Assembly: GCF_001705435.1 (NCBI RefSeq)
Contig: NZ_MDEN01000059.1
Span: forward strand, 124,001-188,000
DNA: 64,000 nucleotides
Reading direction: 5' to 3'
Source: Pseudomonas graminis
Lineage (GTDB): Bacteria > Pseudomonadota > Gammaproteobacteria > Pseudomonadales > Pseudomonadaceae
How positions within the stretch are numbered: the stretch's first letter is position 1; each line of letters starts with the position of its first letter. A program made the position numbers and the translations under genes. Below the pieces are notes generated by a model. That model was not told where the DNA came from, searched no databases, and saw nothing but the letters and a program-made list of their open reading frames with translations. Positions 17,275-27,035 of the stretch are shown piece by piece.

Positions 17275-17308
17275 AAAAAAACCCGCGCTGACAGGTCAGG
17301 CGGGTTTG
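17275..17308 (-). terminator. Intrinsic terminator after the glycosidase gene
   Basis: Read on the minus strand, the stem AACCCGCC...GCGCGGGTT is followed by a run of seven T (positions 17275-17281). It sits 15 bases beyond the glycosidase stop codon and ends that transcription unit. Confidence 0.85.
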
Positions 17309-17322
17309 CACAGGTGCGGTCG

Positions 17323-18606
17323 TCAGGCGTCTGGACTTAGGCGAATGACTTTCGGAAACTCCGTCAGCGTCAGTCGGGCCGAGCAACGCTGGGCATCGCA
17401 CACCCACTGCTGCGCGGAGTCGGTCATGCCTTTATCCGGCGTTTGCGTATCGAGGATGCGCACCGGTTTATTTTTCATGGCCGCGGCGCTGATGCTGAAT
17501 TCGTGTTCGCGACCGCTGACCCACGCCACCATAATCCGCTCGCGGCCATTGCTGAATGCCAGTTGGAAGACGCCGTCGGACTGGAGGCTGTTTGCCGGCT
17601 CGTAGTTGAAATCAGGCAGATAAGGGCTGATGGCCTTGAGCACCGAATAAGCCGGTTTAGCGCGCAGATCGGCATCAAGCAGGCCGAAATTGTGCTCCTG
17701 CTCGGTGCGGTTGGTGCCATCGTTGATCAGGTCATACCACCACATGCCTTTGACGTTCGGCAGCGTGCGAATGAGGAAGTACGCACGCGCCAGGTACGCA
17801 GACTGGCGCTCGGCGCTGACGCCGCAATTGCCATTGTGGCTCGGCCAGCTCATCTCGGTCAGATACAGCGGCACCGGCCTGCCGACCTTGGCGCTGATTC
17901 GACGGTCCAGATCTCGCATCCAGCCGATCCAGCTCTCCGGCGTGTTGCGGTAGCTGCCTTCGCAGTGCACATACGGGTGCAGCGAGAGGCCATCGGCGTA
18001 CTTCATCACCCCTGCAGCCAGGATGCGGTCAACGAAGCCACTCTTGATGCCCATGCTCGTTACGGCACCGGCGAGTACGAGCGCCTGGGGGTTATTCTTG
18101 CGAATGATCGGTGCCGCGTCCCGGACCAGCGTCACGTAGTCATTGCTCAAGCGCGGATCGGCCGGGCCGTCCAGGTCCCACTCGTTCCAGACCTCATAGA
18201 ACCTGACCGGATTGCCCAACTGGCGAGTGAGGTAGTCCACGTATTTCAGGTACGGAATCTTGACCTCAGGCTTGCGGGGCTTGGCGCCGCCCTGATACGA
18301 ACTGCCGTAGCCGAGAATGACCATCGGGGCAAGATTCAGCCCCTTGGCAGTGCTCAGCCATGCGCGCCACGGCGCAATGATCTGCATCTGACCCCGTACA
18401 GGTTCGGCCGTAGACCAGAAGGCGTCATCGCGAATGGACGTGACGCCAGCCGCTTTCGCCATCTGAAGACTGCGCAGCGGTTGCCCGGTGTTATTCATCG
18501 AATGGGTGGCAACGCCTACGATAAAAGGCTCGGCCATGGCGACATTGGCAGCGCACAGGGCGGCCATCAGTGCCAGGCCGCTCAGGCCGATGCTGCGAAA
18601 GCTCAT
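17323..18606 (-). CDS. PslG-like secreted glycoside hydrolase
   Basis: A 427-residue exported (beta/alpha)8-barrel glycosidase (GH5/GH39-like, PslG type). The signal peptide is about residues 1-25 (VAMA|EP). The predicted acid/base is Glu142 in VWNEWD, and the nucleophile is Glu251 in LYLTEMSW. PslG of P. aeruginosa cleaves the Psl exopolysaccharide during export. This gene lies 13 bases downstream of an O-antigen-ligase-like gene on the same strand, so the two probably build or trim one polysaccharide. No full polysaccharide operon is present, so the glycan is unknown. Confidence 0.82.
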   Translation of the reverse strand: MSFRSIGLSGLALMAALCAANVAMAEPFIVGVATHSMNNTGQPLRSLQMAKAAGVTSIRDDAFWSTAEPVRGQMQIIAPWRAWLSTAKGLNLAPMVILGYGSSYQGGAKPRKPEVKIPYLKYVDYLTRQLGNPVRFYEVWNEWDLDGPADPRLSNDYVTLVRDAAPIIRKNNPQALVLAGAVTSMGIKSGFVDRILAAGVMKYADGLSLHPYVHCEGSYRNTPESWIGWMRDLDRRISAKVGRPVPLYLTEMSWPSHNGNCGVSAERQSAYLARAYFLIRTLPNVKGMWWYDLINDGTNRTEQEHNFGLLDADLRAKPAYSVLKAISPYLPDFNYEPANSLQSDGVFQLAFSNGRERIMVAWVSGREHEFSISAAAMKNKPVRILDTQTPDKGMTDSAQQWVCDAQRCSARLTLTEFPKVIRLSPDA

Positions 18607-18619
18607 AGGAGTGCCTCAG

Positions 18620-19924
18620 TCAACTCAGGCCCGGCAGGCCATTCCACGTGGGCAACTCATGGGACTTTGGGGCCGGTTGTCTAACCCGCGATTTCATGGC
18701 CAGCGCATGGCCGATTGCCATGCCCAGGAACATGTTGGCGAGGGTAACTTCCAGCGTATCGGTCGTCCAGCTGACAATGCAGATGCAAAAACCCGTCACC
18801 AGCAACGCCTGGCCGTAACGGCTGACGCTGTCGGCCAGGATGAAAAACAACGGGAGGTGCAGGGCGTAGAGAAACAGCCCGACCAGTCCAAACGTCGCCC
18901 ACAGGTAAACCACGGTGCTGTCGGTAACCATGAAGATGTCGGCGCCGGGCACCGGGAAGGCGGCCACGGCACTGCCAACCAGCCCGAAGCCAACACCGGT
19001 GAGCGTTCGATCATCGTCCATCAGCGTCCGAATCACGTTGGGCCAAGTGTTGATCAACCGGTCATAGATAGATGCCAGCGAACTGGTGGCCGAAATTTTG
19101 TTGGCATCGAAGTCGGTCATCATCGCCACGAAGGGCAGCGACATGCCGAGTACGACCGCGACAACGATGGTCGCCCGTGCTGTCCAGCGAAACCGCAACA
19201 TCAGCAGCAGGCCGGTACCGCCAATGAACGCCAACGCTGGCGCCTTGCTGGTGGTCAATATCACGCCGGCGAGGCCGATCACGCAGACTGCCAACCCGAG
19301 CAACTTCGAGCGCAGGGTCGCCATCAGGTACAGGCTGAGAACCGAGATGATAATGGCCAGTGAACTGGAGATTCGCGCGAATCCAGCCGGGCGGTCCATG
19401 TCTTCGGAGGTCCATGCGGTGTTGGCGCTCAGCTCGGTGCCGCCGACGGTGTAGCTGTAGCCCTTCCACGGCAGACTGACGTACCGGTCGAGGGCAATCC
19501 CGCCCAGCGAAGCCAGCAGGCACAAGGCAATCGCCCACATGAACAGGCGCTTGTGGCGAATGATCTGGTCACCGCAGGCGATCCCGAACAGCAGCGGGCT
19601 GATCCCGTACAGCGCAAATGCGAAGTTCCCGGCCTGGGCGCCATTCAGCGCTGCCCATCCCGCCGACAGCAACAGCACCAGCAGGCTCAGCCAGACCCCC
19701 GGCCCGGCTTTGAAGCTGCGCAGCTCCAGTGCGAAGAACAGCAGACACGCGACCTTCGGGGCATAGAGCAATACGGAAATGCCTGCCTGATCCAGATAGA
19801 AACGCAGAGCCCCGTTGAAGGTCTCGACCAGCATCAGGCTGATCGCAACCAGCACGATCGCCGTGGATTTATCGAATGACAGCAAAGAAGGTTTTTCAAC
19901 GTAAGCGGGGGAAGTCGACATCAT
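18620..19924 (-). CDS. O-antigen ligase-like membrane protein
   Basis: A 434-residue polytopic inner-membrane protein (about eleven helices) of the Wzy/WaaL O-antigen ligase/polymerase family. The large periplasmic loop typical of the family lies at about residues 300-350 (NTWPNVIRTLMDDDRTLTGV). The start at 19924 follows GAGGGG with a seven-base spacing; the longer reading frame upstream is not needed. It is translated just before the PslG-like gene and probably shares its transcript. It may polymerise or ligate an exopolysaccharide; the substrate is unknown. Confidence 0.78.
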   Translation of the reverse strand: MMSTSPAYVEKPSLLSFDKSTAIVLVAISLMLVETFNGALRFYLDQAGISVLLYAPKVACLLFFALELRSFKAGPGVWLSLLVLLLSAGWAALNGAQAGNFAFALYGISPLLFGIACGDQIIRHKRLFMWAIALCLLASLGGIALDRYVSLPWKGYSYTVGGTELSANTAWTSEDMDRPAGFARISSSLAIIISVLSLYLMATLRSKLLGLAVCVIGLAGVILTTSKAPALAFIGGTGLLLMLRFRWTARATIVVAVVLGMSLPFVAMMTDFDANKISATSSLASIYDRLINTWPNVIRTLMDDDRTLTGVGFGLVGSAVAAFPVPGADIFMVTDSTVVYLWATFGLVGLFLYALHLPLFFILADSVSRYGQALLVTGFCICIVSWTTDTLEVTLANMFLGMAIGHALAMKSRVRQPAPKSHELPTWNGLPGLS

Positions 19925-20381
19925 GTGCAGCCCCTCGGGAGCATTTGTACGTGTGATAAGCGTCAGCGTGCGAGCAGGCCGCCGGGCGGAAAAGCTACTG
20001 CCCGGAGGAGCGGCAATGGCCGTCGATGGCATGCAATCGCGATGATTTTTGGGAGTCGCAGCGGGGGAGGAGAAGGGCGTTTCCGTCCCCTCGCAAACGG
20101 CACGACAGGGATATATCAGCCGCAGATCGGGGGGCTGTCAATCAATTAGTCAAATTTACGGACATATTTAGTGGTGGCTAAATATCATGAATCGTAAGCC
20201 ATTGATTCTTATAGCAGATAGAAAATTGACGCTGTTAAAAAGAGAAGAAATCCCGGTATGGCGACGGCTTTCTATGACTCATTTTCGTTACAAGTGCGAC
20301 GCATTCACCGCTGAATATTCAGCGGCGAATACGCCGTCTTGCGAGCAAGCTGAATGCCGCTACGCCATTAGCTGATCACAC
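19925..20381. other. 457-base intergenic region between the ligase-like gene and opgD
   Basis: No convincing gene is seen. The part from about 20140 to 20280 is AT-rich and holds a perfect inverted repeat ATATTTAG-N6-CTAAATAT at 20164-20185. This is a candidate operator or promoter element for the leftward ligase/glycosidase unit. A decayed REP-like sequence (TTGCGAGCAAGCTGAATG) lies near 20338. Confidence 0.5.
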
Positions 20382-22001
20382 TCAGGTGTAGCGGCGCTTG
20401 TCCGGTGCGGGAGGGAAATACTGATACAGCCAGGTTTCACTCAGCGTGCGGTCACCGGTTTTGATGAACATGCGCATCTCCACCGGCTCCACGGAGTCGC
20501 TGGTCGGGTACCAGTCGAACGTCACGCGGAAACCCTTGATGTCGGGCAGTACCAGCACATTGAAATCCTGGATTTTGCCGTGGGACACGGTGACCACCGG
20601 CTCGATGCCCGAACCTTCCGGCAGTCGGTCCAGCCCGCCGCCGTTGAAGTCCACGGCAAAGCGCCGCGCCCAGACTTCCGGGTAGTGTTCGCCCGGCGCC
20701 CAGCCTTCGATGAACCCGCCCATGCCTGAACGCGTCGCGTGCACTTGAGCCAGTGGTGTGCTGACCGGAGGCAGCGGGCTCCAGTAAAGCTTGTAGCCAT
20801 AATTCATCGACATGCCGGCCTTGACCGGCACTTTCGGGTTCCAGAACGCGACGATGTTATCCAGGGTTTCACCCGTGGTCGGCAGTTCCAGCAAATCGAT
20901 TGAGCCCTCGCCCCAGGCCGTCGTCGGTTCGACCCACAGGCTCGGCCTGCGGTGGTACCAGTCCACGGTGTCCTGGTAGGTCTTGAAGTCATGGTCGGTC
21001 TGCACCAGGCCAAAGCCTTTCGGGTCTTTGTCGGCGAAGGCGTTGAACTGGATCTTGGCCGGATTATTGAGCGGGCGGCAGATCCATTCGCCATTGCCGC
21101 GCCACATCGCCAGCCGGTCGGAGTCGTGGATCTCCGGGTGAAGGGTGTCGCACATGCGGCGCTCGTGTGTGCCGCAGCTGAACATGCTGGTCATGGTCGC
21201 AATGCCCAACTGCTCGATGTCGGCTCGGGCATTGATGTGCGCATCGATGTCCATCACCACGCGGTCGGCCTGGCAATCGATGTCGAAGCGGTACGCGCCC
21301 GTCGCGCTGGGAGAGTCCAGCAGCGCGTAGACCACAAAGCGCGTGGCGTCTTTGGTCGGTTTCTCGAACCAGAATTGCGTGAAGTCAGGGAATTCTTCGG
21401 GGCGATGGGCGTAGGTGTCGATCGCCAGACCCCGGGCGGAAAGACCGTATTGCTTGTTGCTGTCGATGGCGCGGAAGTAACTGGCGCCCAGGAATGACAG
21501 AACGTCGTTGATGGCGATCTCGGGGGCTTTGAACAGCTTGAACCCGGCAAAGCCCAAGTCGCCCTTGAGCTGACTCTGGTCGATGCGACTGGCTTCGTAG
21601 TTGAACAGCTCAGGGCGGAAATGCACTTCACGCGCCTGCTGGGTCGCCGGGTCGACGCTGTACATGCGCACCGGCGTCTTGAACCCTGCGCCGACGTGGA
21701 AGAAATGCACGTCCAGTTGGCCTTTCACGTCGTTCCACAGTGAGTGACCGGCGTCGTACTTGATCGCATTGAACTGCTGAGGCGTCATGTTCGCCAGGGT
21801 AGGCGGCAGGTTCTGCTTGGTGCTGACGTAAGGCTTGCCGGCCATCTGTTTGGCGTTGTCCTGCAAGGTCTTGAAGTCAAAGTGTTCGATGTCGCCATCG
21901 GCCGCCGCAGCCAGCGCGCGTGCCGCATAAAGACCTGAGGCGGGCAGCGCGCTATAGGCTGCCAGCGCCATGGACGCTTTCAAGAGATTCCTGCGATTCA
22001 T
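20382..22001 (-). CDS. opgD: Glucan biosynthesis protein D (periplasmic glucan)
   Basis: A 539-residue periplasmic protein of the OpgG/OpgD family, which shapes the backbone or branching of osmoregulated periplasmic glucans. The start at 22001 gives [10 protein letters not shown], a twin-arginine signal peptide (cleavage near AALA/AAAADG), as expected for OpgD rather than Sec-exported OpgG. Family hallmarks include the N-terminal block [19 protein letters not shown] and [15 protein letters not shown] near residue 435. It is a single gene on the minus strand. OPGs influence osmotic adaptation, motility and virulence in pseudomonads. Confidence 0.94.
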   Translation of the reverse strand: MNRRNLLKASMALAAYSALPASGLYAARALAAAADGDIEHFDFKTLQDNAKQMAGKPYVSTKQNLPPTLANMTPQQFNAIKYDAGHSLWNDVKGQLDVHFFHVGAGFKTPVRMYSVDPATQQAREVHFRPELFNYEASRIDQSQLKGDLGFAGFKLFKAPEIAINDVLSFLGASYFRAIDSNKQYGLSARGLAIDTYAHRPEEFPDFTQFWFEKPTKDATRFVVYALLDSPSATGAYRFDIDCQADRVVMDIDAHINARADIEQLGIATMTSMFSCGTHERRMCDTLHPEIHDSDRLAMWRGNGEWICRPLNNPAKIQFNAFADKDPKGFGLVQTDHDFKTYQDTVDWYHRRPSLWVEPTTAWGEGSIDLLELPTTGETLDNIVAFWNPKVPVKAGMSMNYGYKLYWSPLPPVSTPLAQVHATRSGMGGFIEGWAPGEHYPEVWARRFAVDFNGGGLDRLPEGSGIEPVVTVSHGKIQDFNVLVLPDIKGFRVTFDWYPTSDSVEPVEMRMFIKTGDRTLSETWLYQYFPPAPDKRRYT

Positions 22002-22196
22002 ATGGTGAAGCCTCTGAAGATGCTGTGCCTTCCTGCACAAAAAAGTGCGCTTTCCCAATCCTTGCTGAACGCAAATTACCAACAAACAGATAACAATCTC
22101 GGCATCTTGTTCGCGCAACGGGGAAAAAAATCGTTTCAGGGCACAACCTGTTTTGCTTCAGCGTCTTGCTCGCGCGGCCGATTTTGGCCGCGCACT

Positions 22197-23597
22197 TCAA
22201 GCCTGCGTGGTATGTCCCCCTACGGCCATTGCCGCTTGGCGCAGCGCCTCGGACCTTGTCGGATGGGGGTGGCAGGTCAGGGCGATGTCTTCAGCAGAGG
22301 CCGCGAACTCCATCGCCACGCAGTACTCGGCGATCATCTCGCTGACGCTTGGGCCGACGAGGTGTACGCCAAGAATCTCGTCAGTGCGCTCATCCGCCAG
22401 CACTTTCGCGAAGCCGTCCGTTTCGTGATTGACCCTGGCGCGGCTGTTGGCGCTGAACGGGAATTTGCCGACTTTGTAAGCGCGACCTTCCTCCTTCAGT
22501 TGCTCTTCCGTCTTGCCGACGCTGGCCAGTTCGGGCTGGGTGTAGATGACATTGGGGATCAGGTTGTAATTCAGCTCACCCTTCTTGCCAACAATGCGCT
22601 CGACACACACGCCGGCTTCGTCCTCCGCCTTGTGCGCAAGCATCGCGCCGGACGTGACGTCGCCAATCACCCAGATGCCCTCCACCGCCGTGCGATGCCC
22701 CGTGTTGGGCAGGACGCCGCGCTTGTCTACTTCCAGCCCGACGGTTTCCAGGCTCAGTCCTTTCGTCACCGGGCGACGGCCGATGGACACCAGCACGTAG
22801 TCCGCTTCGATCTGTTCGGCTTCGCCTCCGGCGGCGGGTTCCACGGTCAGGGTGACGCCGGTTTCCGCGGCGACGGCAGAGGTGACCTTCGAGCCGAGTT
22901 TGAACGCCATCCCCTGACGCGACAGTGAGCGATGCAGCGTCTTGCCCGCCTCAAGGTCGGTGCCGTGGGCGACATGGTCGAGAAATTCGACCACCGTCAC
23001 CTTCGCCCCCAACCGCCGCCAGACCGAGCCCAGCTCGAGACCGATGACCCCCGCGCCAATCACCACCAGATGCCTGGGCACTTCGCTCAACGACAGCGCG
23101 CCGGTGGAATCGAGAATACGTTTGTTGTCGATGGTCACGCCTGGCAGGGGCGTCGGCTCGGAGCCGGTGGCAATGATGATGTCCTTGGCGGTCAGCTCGG
23201 TTTCGACACCTGCAGCATCGGTGACGATGACCTTGCCGGGCCCGGCGAGGCGGCCCCAACCCTTGATCCACTCAGCCTTGTACTTGCGAAACAGAAACTC
23301 GATGCCCTTGGTCAGGCCTGTCACGCTTTCAGCCTTTTGCGCCATCATCCGGGTCAGGTTCAGTGTCGGCGTGACCTCGATGCCGAGCTTCTTGAATTCC
23401 TCGCCCGTCGCCGCCTCATACAGCTCCGAGGCGTGGAGCAACGATTTGGAAGGAATGCATCCTACGTTCAGGCATGTGCCGCCCAGCGTTTCACGGCCTT
23501 CGATGCACGCCACTTTCAGGCCTTTCTGGCCCGCATGGATCGCCGCGTTGTAGCCGCCGGGGCCGCCGCCGATGATGACAACGTCGTAGTGACTCAT
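22197..23597 (-). CDS. lpd: Dihydrolipoyl dehydrogenase
   Basis: A 466-residue flavin disulfide reductase, the E3 component that re-oxidises dihydrolipoamide in 2-oxo acid dehydrogenases or the glycine cleavage system. The FAD motif GGGPGG is at residues 10-15. The redox-active disulfide Cys42/Cys47 lies in GGTCLNVGCIPSK, the NAD motif is VIGAGVIGLELGSVWRRLG, and the catalytic His-Glu pair is in HPHPTRSE near the C-terminus. The start at 23597 follows GAGGAG. It stands alone without E1/E2 genes, like the extra lpd3 copy of pseudomonads; which complex it serves is not visible. Confidence 0.95.
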   Translation of the reverse strand: MSHYDVVIIGGGPGGYNAAIHAGQKGLKVACIEGRETLGGTCLNVGCIPSKSLLHASELYEAATGEEFKKLGIEVTPTLNLTRMMAQKAESVTGLTKGIEFLFRKYKAEWIKGWGRLAGPGKVIVTDAAGVETELTAKDIIIATGSEPTPLPGVTIDNKRILDSTGALSLSEVPRHLVVIGAGVIGLELGSVWRRLGAKVTVVEFLDHVAHGTDLEAGKTLHRSLSRQGMAFKLGSKVTSAVAAETGVTLTVEPAAGGEAEQIEADYVLVSIGRRPVTKGLSLETVGLEVDKRGVLPNTGHRTAVEGIWVIGDVTSGAMLAHKAEDEAGVCVERIVGKKGELNYNLIPNVIYTQPELASVGKTEEQLKEEGRAYKVGKFPFSANSRARVNHETDGFAKVLADERTDEILGVHLVGPSVSEMIAEYCVAMEFAASAEDIALTCHPHPTRSEALRQAAMAVGGHTTQA

Positions 23598-24015
23598 GAA
23601 CGTACTCCTCGAGGAATCCAGCAATGGAGGGAAGCGTAGCCGTGTCTGGACAAATGTCGCACATCACCTGGACGGCTTAAATGATGGCTGTAATATTTCT
23701 CCCCGGGTACTTCAAAGTCAAGTGCGTGGCCCCGGCGCTATTCCTCGCGCATCTCGCAGGACCGGCTTTAGCGGCGAAGGCGCCTTCGGTCTGGTCGGGG
23801 ATGTGAGCCAATGCGACTGCAGTGAATGTTCACCTGTCTGCTGGCTGTCTGACCCCGCATTCAGGGCTGCGCAAATGAATAATCAGACGAAAATTTCACG
23901 ACTTCTGTTATATCGTAACGCCCTGTGTCAGCGTGGCTGTAAGCAGTGCCACGTAACGCCTGCGAGCGGGCGGGAGGGGTGATGATTACAGCGTTAAACG
24001 GGCTTTGGAGTTTCA
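23598..24015. other. 418-base intergenic region upstream of the SPFH-hmtA operon
   Basis: No gene is seen. The region separates two divergent units and holds the predicted Zur site at 23907-23919. Nothing else can be supported. Confidence 0.5.
23907..23919. promoter_or_regulatory. Zur-box-like palindrome upstream of the SPFH-hmtA operon
   Basis: GTTATATCGTAAC matches the Zur core GTTATA-N-TATAAC with one weakened half, and lies 97 bases before the first operon start. HmtA-type import systems are induced under zinc limitation in P. aeruginosa, as far as I recall. The site is weaker than the zigA one. Confidence 0.5.
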
Positions 24016-25983
24016 ATGCGGGTTGATCTGGATGATGAGGGCGCTGCACCGTCAAGCCTGCCACGGTTTCAGCGAGCGGCTGTGCAATCGCGGCGTCTTT
24101 CACGGCTGACGTATCTGACAGGAGCGGTGGGCGTCATCGGCCTGGTGGTGTCGCTTTTTGTTGACCTCTTTTCTCCCAACTCGCTGTGGACGGCAGTGCT
24201 GACCAACAGTGCCGCGAGCCTGTTCGTGCTGGCGGCGGCATTGCAGTCGGCGCACGTGGTCAGCCAGTGGCGCGCCGACGTCATCGCACCCCCTTCCGCA
24301 GCGGCTTCTGGCGATGAAGCGCTGCTTCACACCGAAGAGCAGGGCTGGTACGACCGCGTGCTCGGCCGCATCAGCGGCGCCGGCACCTCAATGGTCGGCC
24401 AGGTTGGATTGCCGGTGTTCTGGCTGGCGGGCTGGACGTTGCTGTCGCTGATCAGTATTGGTCTTATCTGGAACCTTGCTTTGGCAGGCAGCAATGTCGG
24501 CCTTGTCGGCAACGTGGTCGGCGGCCTGCTGCTGTTGATCGGGTTTGCGCTGCTGGTGCTGGAGCGGCAATTCAGCAATGAGTCCGAGGCAGGTTGGCCA
24601 GAAGCCGAGCAGTTGGCGCAGATCACCAAGGTCGCCATCGGTACGCTGCTGATCACGGCGTTCTGCCTGTTTTTCTCCTCCGTCGATCGCGTATGGCCCG
24701 CCCGGCTTGCGGTGTTGATTGGCCTGTTGCCTGGGCTGGTCGCCATCGAGTTACTCATCCGCGCGTTCTTGTCCGTCTTCAGCCCGCGCAATGAGCGTCT
24801 AGAGCCGCGCTTGATCGCCAGCAGCTTCGTCGCCGGTCTGTTGCGCTGGCCACCACGCCCGCTGCTCGCGCTGCAAAACGAATTGCACAACCGTTTCGGC
24901 ATCGACCTGCGGCAGATCTGGGCGTTTACCTACATGCGCCGCGCCTTTCTGCCGGTGATGGCGGTCATCGTCGGTTTGGGCTGGTTGCTGAGCGGTGTTC
25001 ACGAAATTCCCATGCAGGGCCGTGGCATTTACGAGCGGTTTGGCAAACCGGTTGGAGTCCTGGAGCCCGGTCTGCATGCCGGTTTGCCCTGGCCGTTCGG
25101 AACAGTACTGGCGGTGGAAAACGGTGTGGTCCACGAGCTGGCGACCAGCGTCGCGGAGGGGGCGGGCGCCGAGCTGACCCTTGACCCTGCCGAAGGCCCG
25201 CCGCCTGCCATTGCCAACCGGTTATGGGACGCCACGCACATCAATGACAAGTCGCAAGTGATCGCCAGCGGCTCCGGTGCCAAGCAGAGCTTCCAGATCG
25301 TCAACATGGACGTACGCTTTGTGTATCGCATCGGTTTGACGGACGAGGCCGCACTGGCCGCAACGTACAACAGCGCCGACATCCCCAGTCTGATTCGCAG
25401 CACCGCCAGCCGCGTGCTGGTGCACGATTTCGCCTCGCGCACCCTCGATGAATTGCTCGGTGAGCAGCGCAATGATCTGGCGGCTGACATCGGCGATGCC
25501 GTACAGCGGGACCTGAAAAAACTCGACAGCGGCGTGGAGATTCTCGCGACCGTGGTCGAGTCGATTCATCCACCAGCCGGCGCAGCCAATGCCTATCACG
25601 CGGTCCAGGCCGCACAGATCAGCGCCCAGGCACTCATTGCCCGGGAGCGTGGCGCGGCGGCCGATCAGGCCAATGTGGCGCAATTGCACGCCAGCATGGC
25701 CCATGACCAGGCGGCCGCGAGTTCGCGGGAAGTCATGGCAACGGCGCAAGGTGCGGACTTGCGTTTCAGCGCCGAACGACAGGGCTACGCCAAAGCGGGC
25801 CAGGCGTTCCTGCTGGAGCAGTACTTCAGTCAGCTGACCCAGGGCCTGACCCACGCCAAATTGCTGGTACTGGATCATCGGCTCGGTGGCACCAGCGCGC
25901 CGACCATCGATCTGCGTTCCTTTACCCTCCCGGTCGACCCCGCAGCGTCGACCCCGTCAGCTGAACAGCCCTCGGCTGAATAA
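24016..25983 (+). CDS. Polytopic SPFH/HflK-like membrane protein
   Basis: A 655-residue protein. It has about six or seven hydrophobic helices in the first 330 residues (for example LTYLTGAVGVIGLVVSLF at about 33-50) and then an HflK-type SPFH (band 7) domain. That domain starts at GRGIYERFGKPVGVLEPGLH (about residues 336-355), with a coiled coil to about residue 600. HflK itself has one helix, so the long membrane domain is unusual. It is the first gene of a four-gene operon ending in a P-type ATPase. The SPFH trio may form a membrane scaffold around the transporter, by analogy with HflKC around FtsH; this is inference. Confidence 0.82.
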   Translation: MRVDLDDEGAAPSSLPRFQRAAVQSRRLSRLTYLTGAVGVIGLVVSLFVDLFSPNSLWTAVLTNSAASLFVLAAALQSAHVVSQWRADVIAPPSAAASGDEALLHTEEQGWYDRVLGRISGAGTSMVGQVGLPVFWLAGWTLLSLISIGLIWNLALAGSNVGLVGNVVGGLLLLIGFALLVLERQFSNESEAGWPEAEQLAQITKVAIGTLLITAFCLFFSSVDRVWPARLAVLIGLLPGLVAIELLIRAFLSVFSPRNERLEPRLIASSFVAGLLRWPPRPLLALQNELHNRFGIDLRQIWAFTYMRRAFLPVMAVIVGLGWLLSGVHEIPMQGRGIYERFGKPVGVLEPGLHAGLPWPFGTVLAVENGVVHELATSVAEGAGAELTLDPAEGPPPAIANRLWDATHINDKSQVIASGSGAKQSFQIVNMDVRFVYRIGLTDEAALAATYNSADIPSLIRSTASRVLVHDFASRTLDELLGEQRNDLAADIGDAVQRDLKKLDSGVEILATVVESIHPPAGAANAYHAVQAAQISAQALIARERGAAADQANVAQLHASMAHDQAAASSREVMATAQGADLRFSAERQGYAKAGQAFLLEQYFSQLTQGLTHAKLLVLDHRLGGTSAPTIDLRSFTLPVDPAASTPSAEQPSAE

Positions 25984-25994
25984 GGAGTCGTCTC

Positions 25995-27035
25995 TTGAGT
26001 CTGTTTCATTCCCACGATCACCACGACCATTCCGGTCACGACCACGCAGGCCATGGTCATGGCGGCCACCATCACGGTCATCACCATGGCGAAGCCTCCG
26101 GCCCTGCTGTCTTTCCGTGGCGTCGTGCTGCGTTGGCAGCGGTGCTGATTGCCTTCGCGGTCGCGGCGGCGAGTCTGGTGCAGGTGCGCTCCGGGGAGGC
26201 GACGGTCATCACGCGCTTCGGCAATCCGGCGCGGGTGCTGCTCGATCCCGGCCTGAGCTGGCGCTGGCCGGCGCCATTCGAAGCGGCGATCCCCGTCGAC
26301 CTGCGTTTGCGCACCACCTCAAGCGGCTTGCAGGACGTCGGCACCCGTGACGGCCTGCGCATCATCGTTCAGGCGTACGTGGCCTGGCAGGTGCAGGGCG
26401 ATCCGGACAACGTGAAGCGCTTCATGCGCGCCGTGCAAAACCAGCCGGACGAAGCGGCCCGGCAGATCCGCACCTTCGTCGGCTCGGCGCTGGAAACCAC
26501 CGCCGCGAGTTTTGATCTGTCGAGCCTGATCAACACTGACGCCAATCAGGTGCGCATCGCCGATTTCGAAAACCAGCTGCGTCAGCAGATCGATAAGCAA
26601 CTGCTGACCACCTACGGGGTTCGCGTCCTGCAAGTGGGTGTTGAACGTCTTACGTTGCCGTCGGTAACCCTCAACGCGACGGTCGATCGCATGCGCGCCG
26701 AGCGCGAGACCATCGCCACCGAGCGCACCGCCATCGGCAAACGCGAGGCGGCGCAGATCCGCTCTGCCGCCGAACGCGACGCGCGGATTGTCGAGGCCGA
26801 CGCAACCGTGAAAGCCGCCGACATCGAAGCGCAATCCCGCGTTGAAGCGGCGCAGATTTACGGTCGCGCCTACGCCGGTTCACCGCAGCTGTACAACTTG
26901 CTGCGCTCGCTGGACACCCTCGGCACCGTGGTGGGGCCGAGCACCAAACTGATTCTGCGCACCGATGCCGCGCCGTTCCGTGTCCTCGTGGACGGCCCGC
27001 CGACCCTGGATGGCAAGGCTGGAACGCAGCCATGA
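25995..27035 (+). CDS. SPFH protein (HflK/HflC-like) with histidine-rich N-terminus
   Basis: A 346-residue protein with a TTG start at 25995 preceded by AAGGAG. The first 35 residues are exceptionally rich in His with Asp and Gly and probably bind zinc or copper in the cytoplasm. One transmembrane helix follows (about 45-62), then an SPFH domain from EATVITRFGNPARVLLDPGL (about 66-85) and an Ala/Glu-rich coiled coil. Its stop overlaps the next start (ATGA). The metal-binding tail ties this SPFH protein to the P-type ATPase two genes downstream. Confidence 0.85.
   Translation: MSLFHSHDHHDHSGHDHAGHGHGGHHHGHHHGEASGPAVFPWRRAALAAVLIAFAVAAASLVQVRSGEATVITRFGNPARVLLDPGLSWRWPAPFEAAIPVDLRLRTTSSGLQDVGTRDGLRIIVQAYVAWQVQGDPDNVKRFMRAVQNQPDEAARQIRTFVGSALETTAASFDLSSLINTDANQVRIADFENQLRQQIDKQLLTTYGVRVLQVGVERLTLPSVTLNATVDRMRAERETIATERTAIGKREAAQIRSAAERDARIVEADATVKAADIEAQSRVEAAQIYGRAYAGSPQLYNLLRSLDTLGTVVGPSTKLILRTDAAPFRVLVDGPPTLDGKAGTQP

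Noticed and set aside
18642..18651. Second parS-like core (TTCCACGTGG).
   Set aside because: The outer bases do not match the 14-base palindrome and the site lies in the coding end of the O-antigen-ligase-like gene.
20187..20375. A 62-codon open frame upstream of the ligase-like gene.
   Set aside because: No ribosome binding site, no recognisable family, AT-rich promoter-like sequence and part of a decayed REP element.
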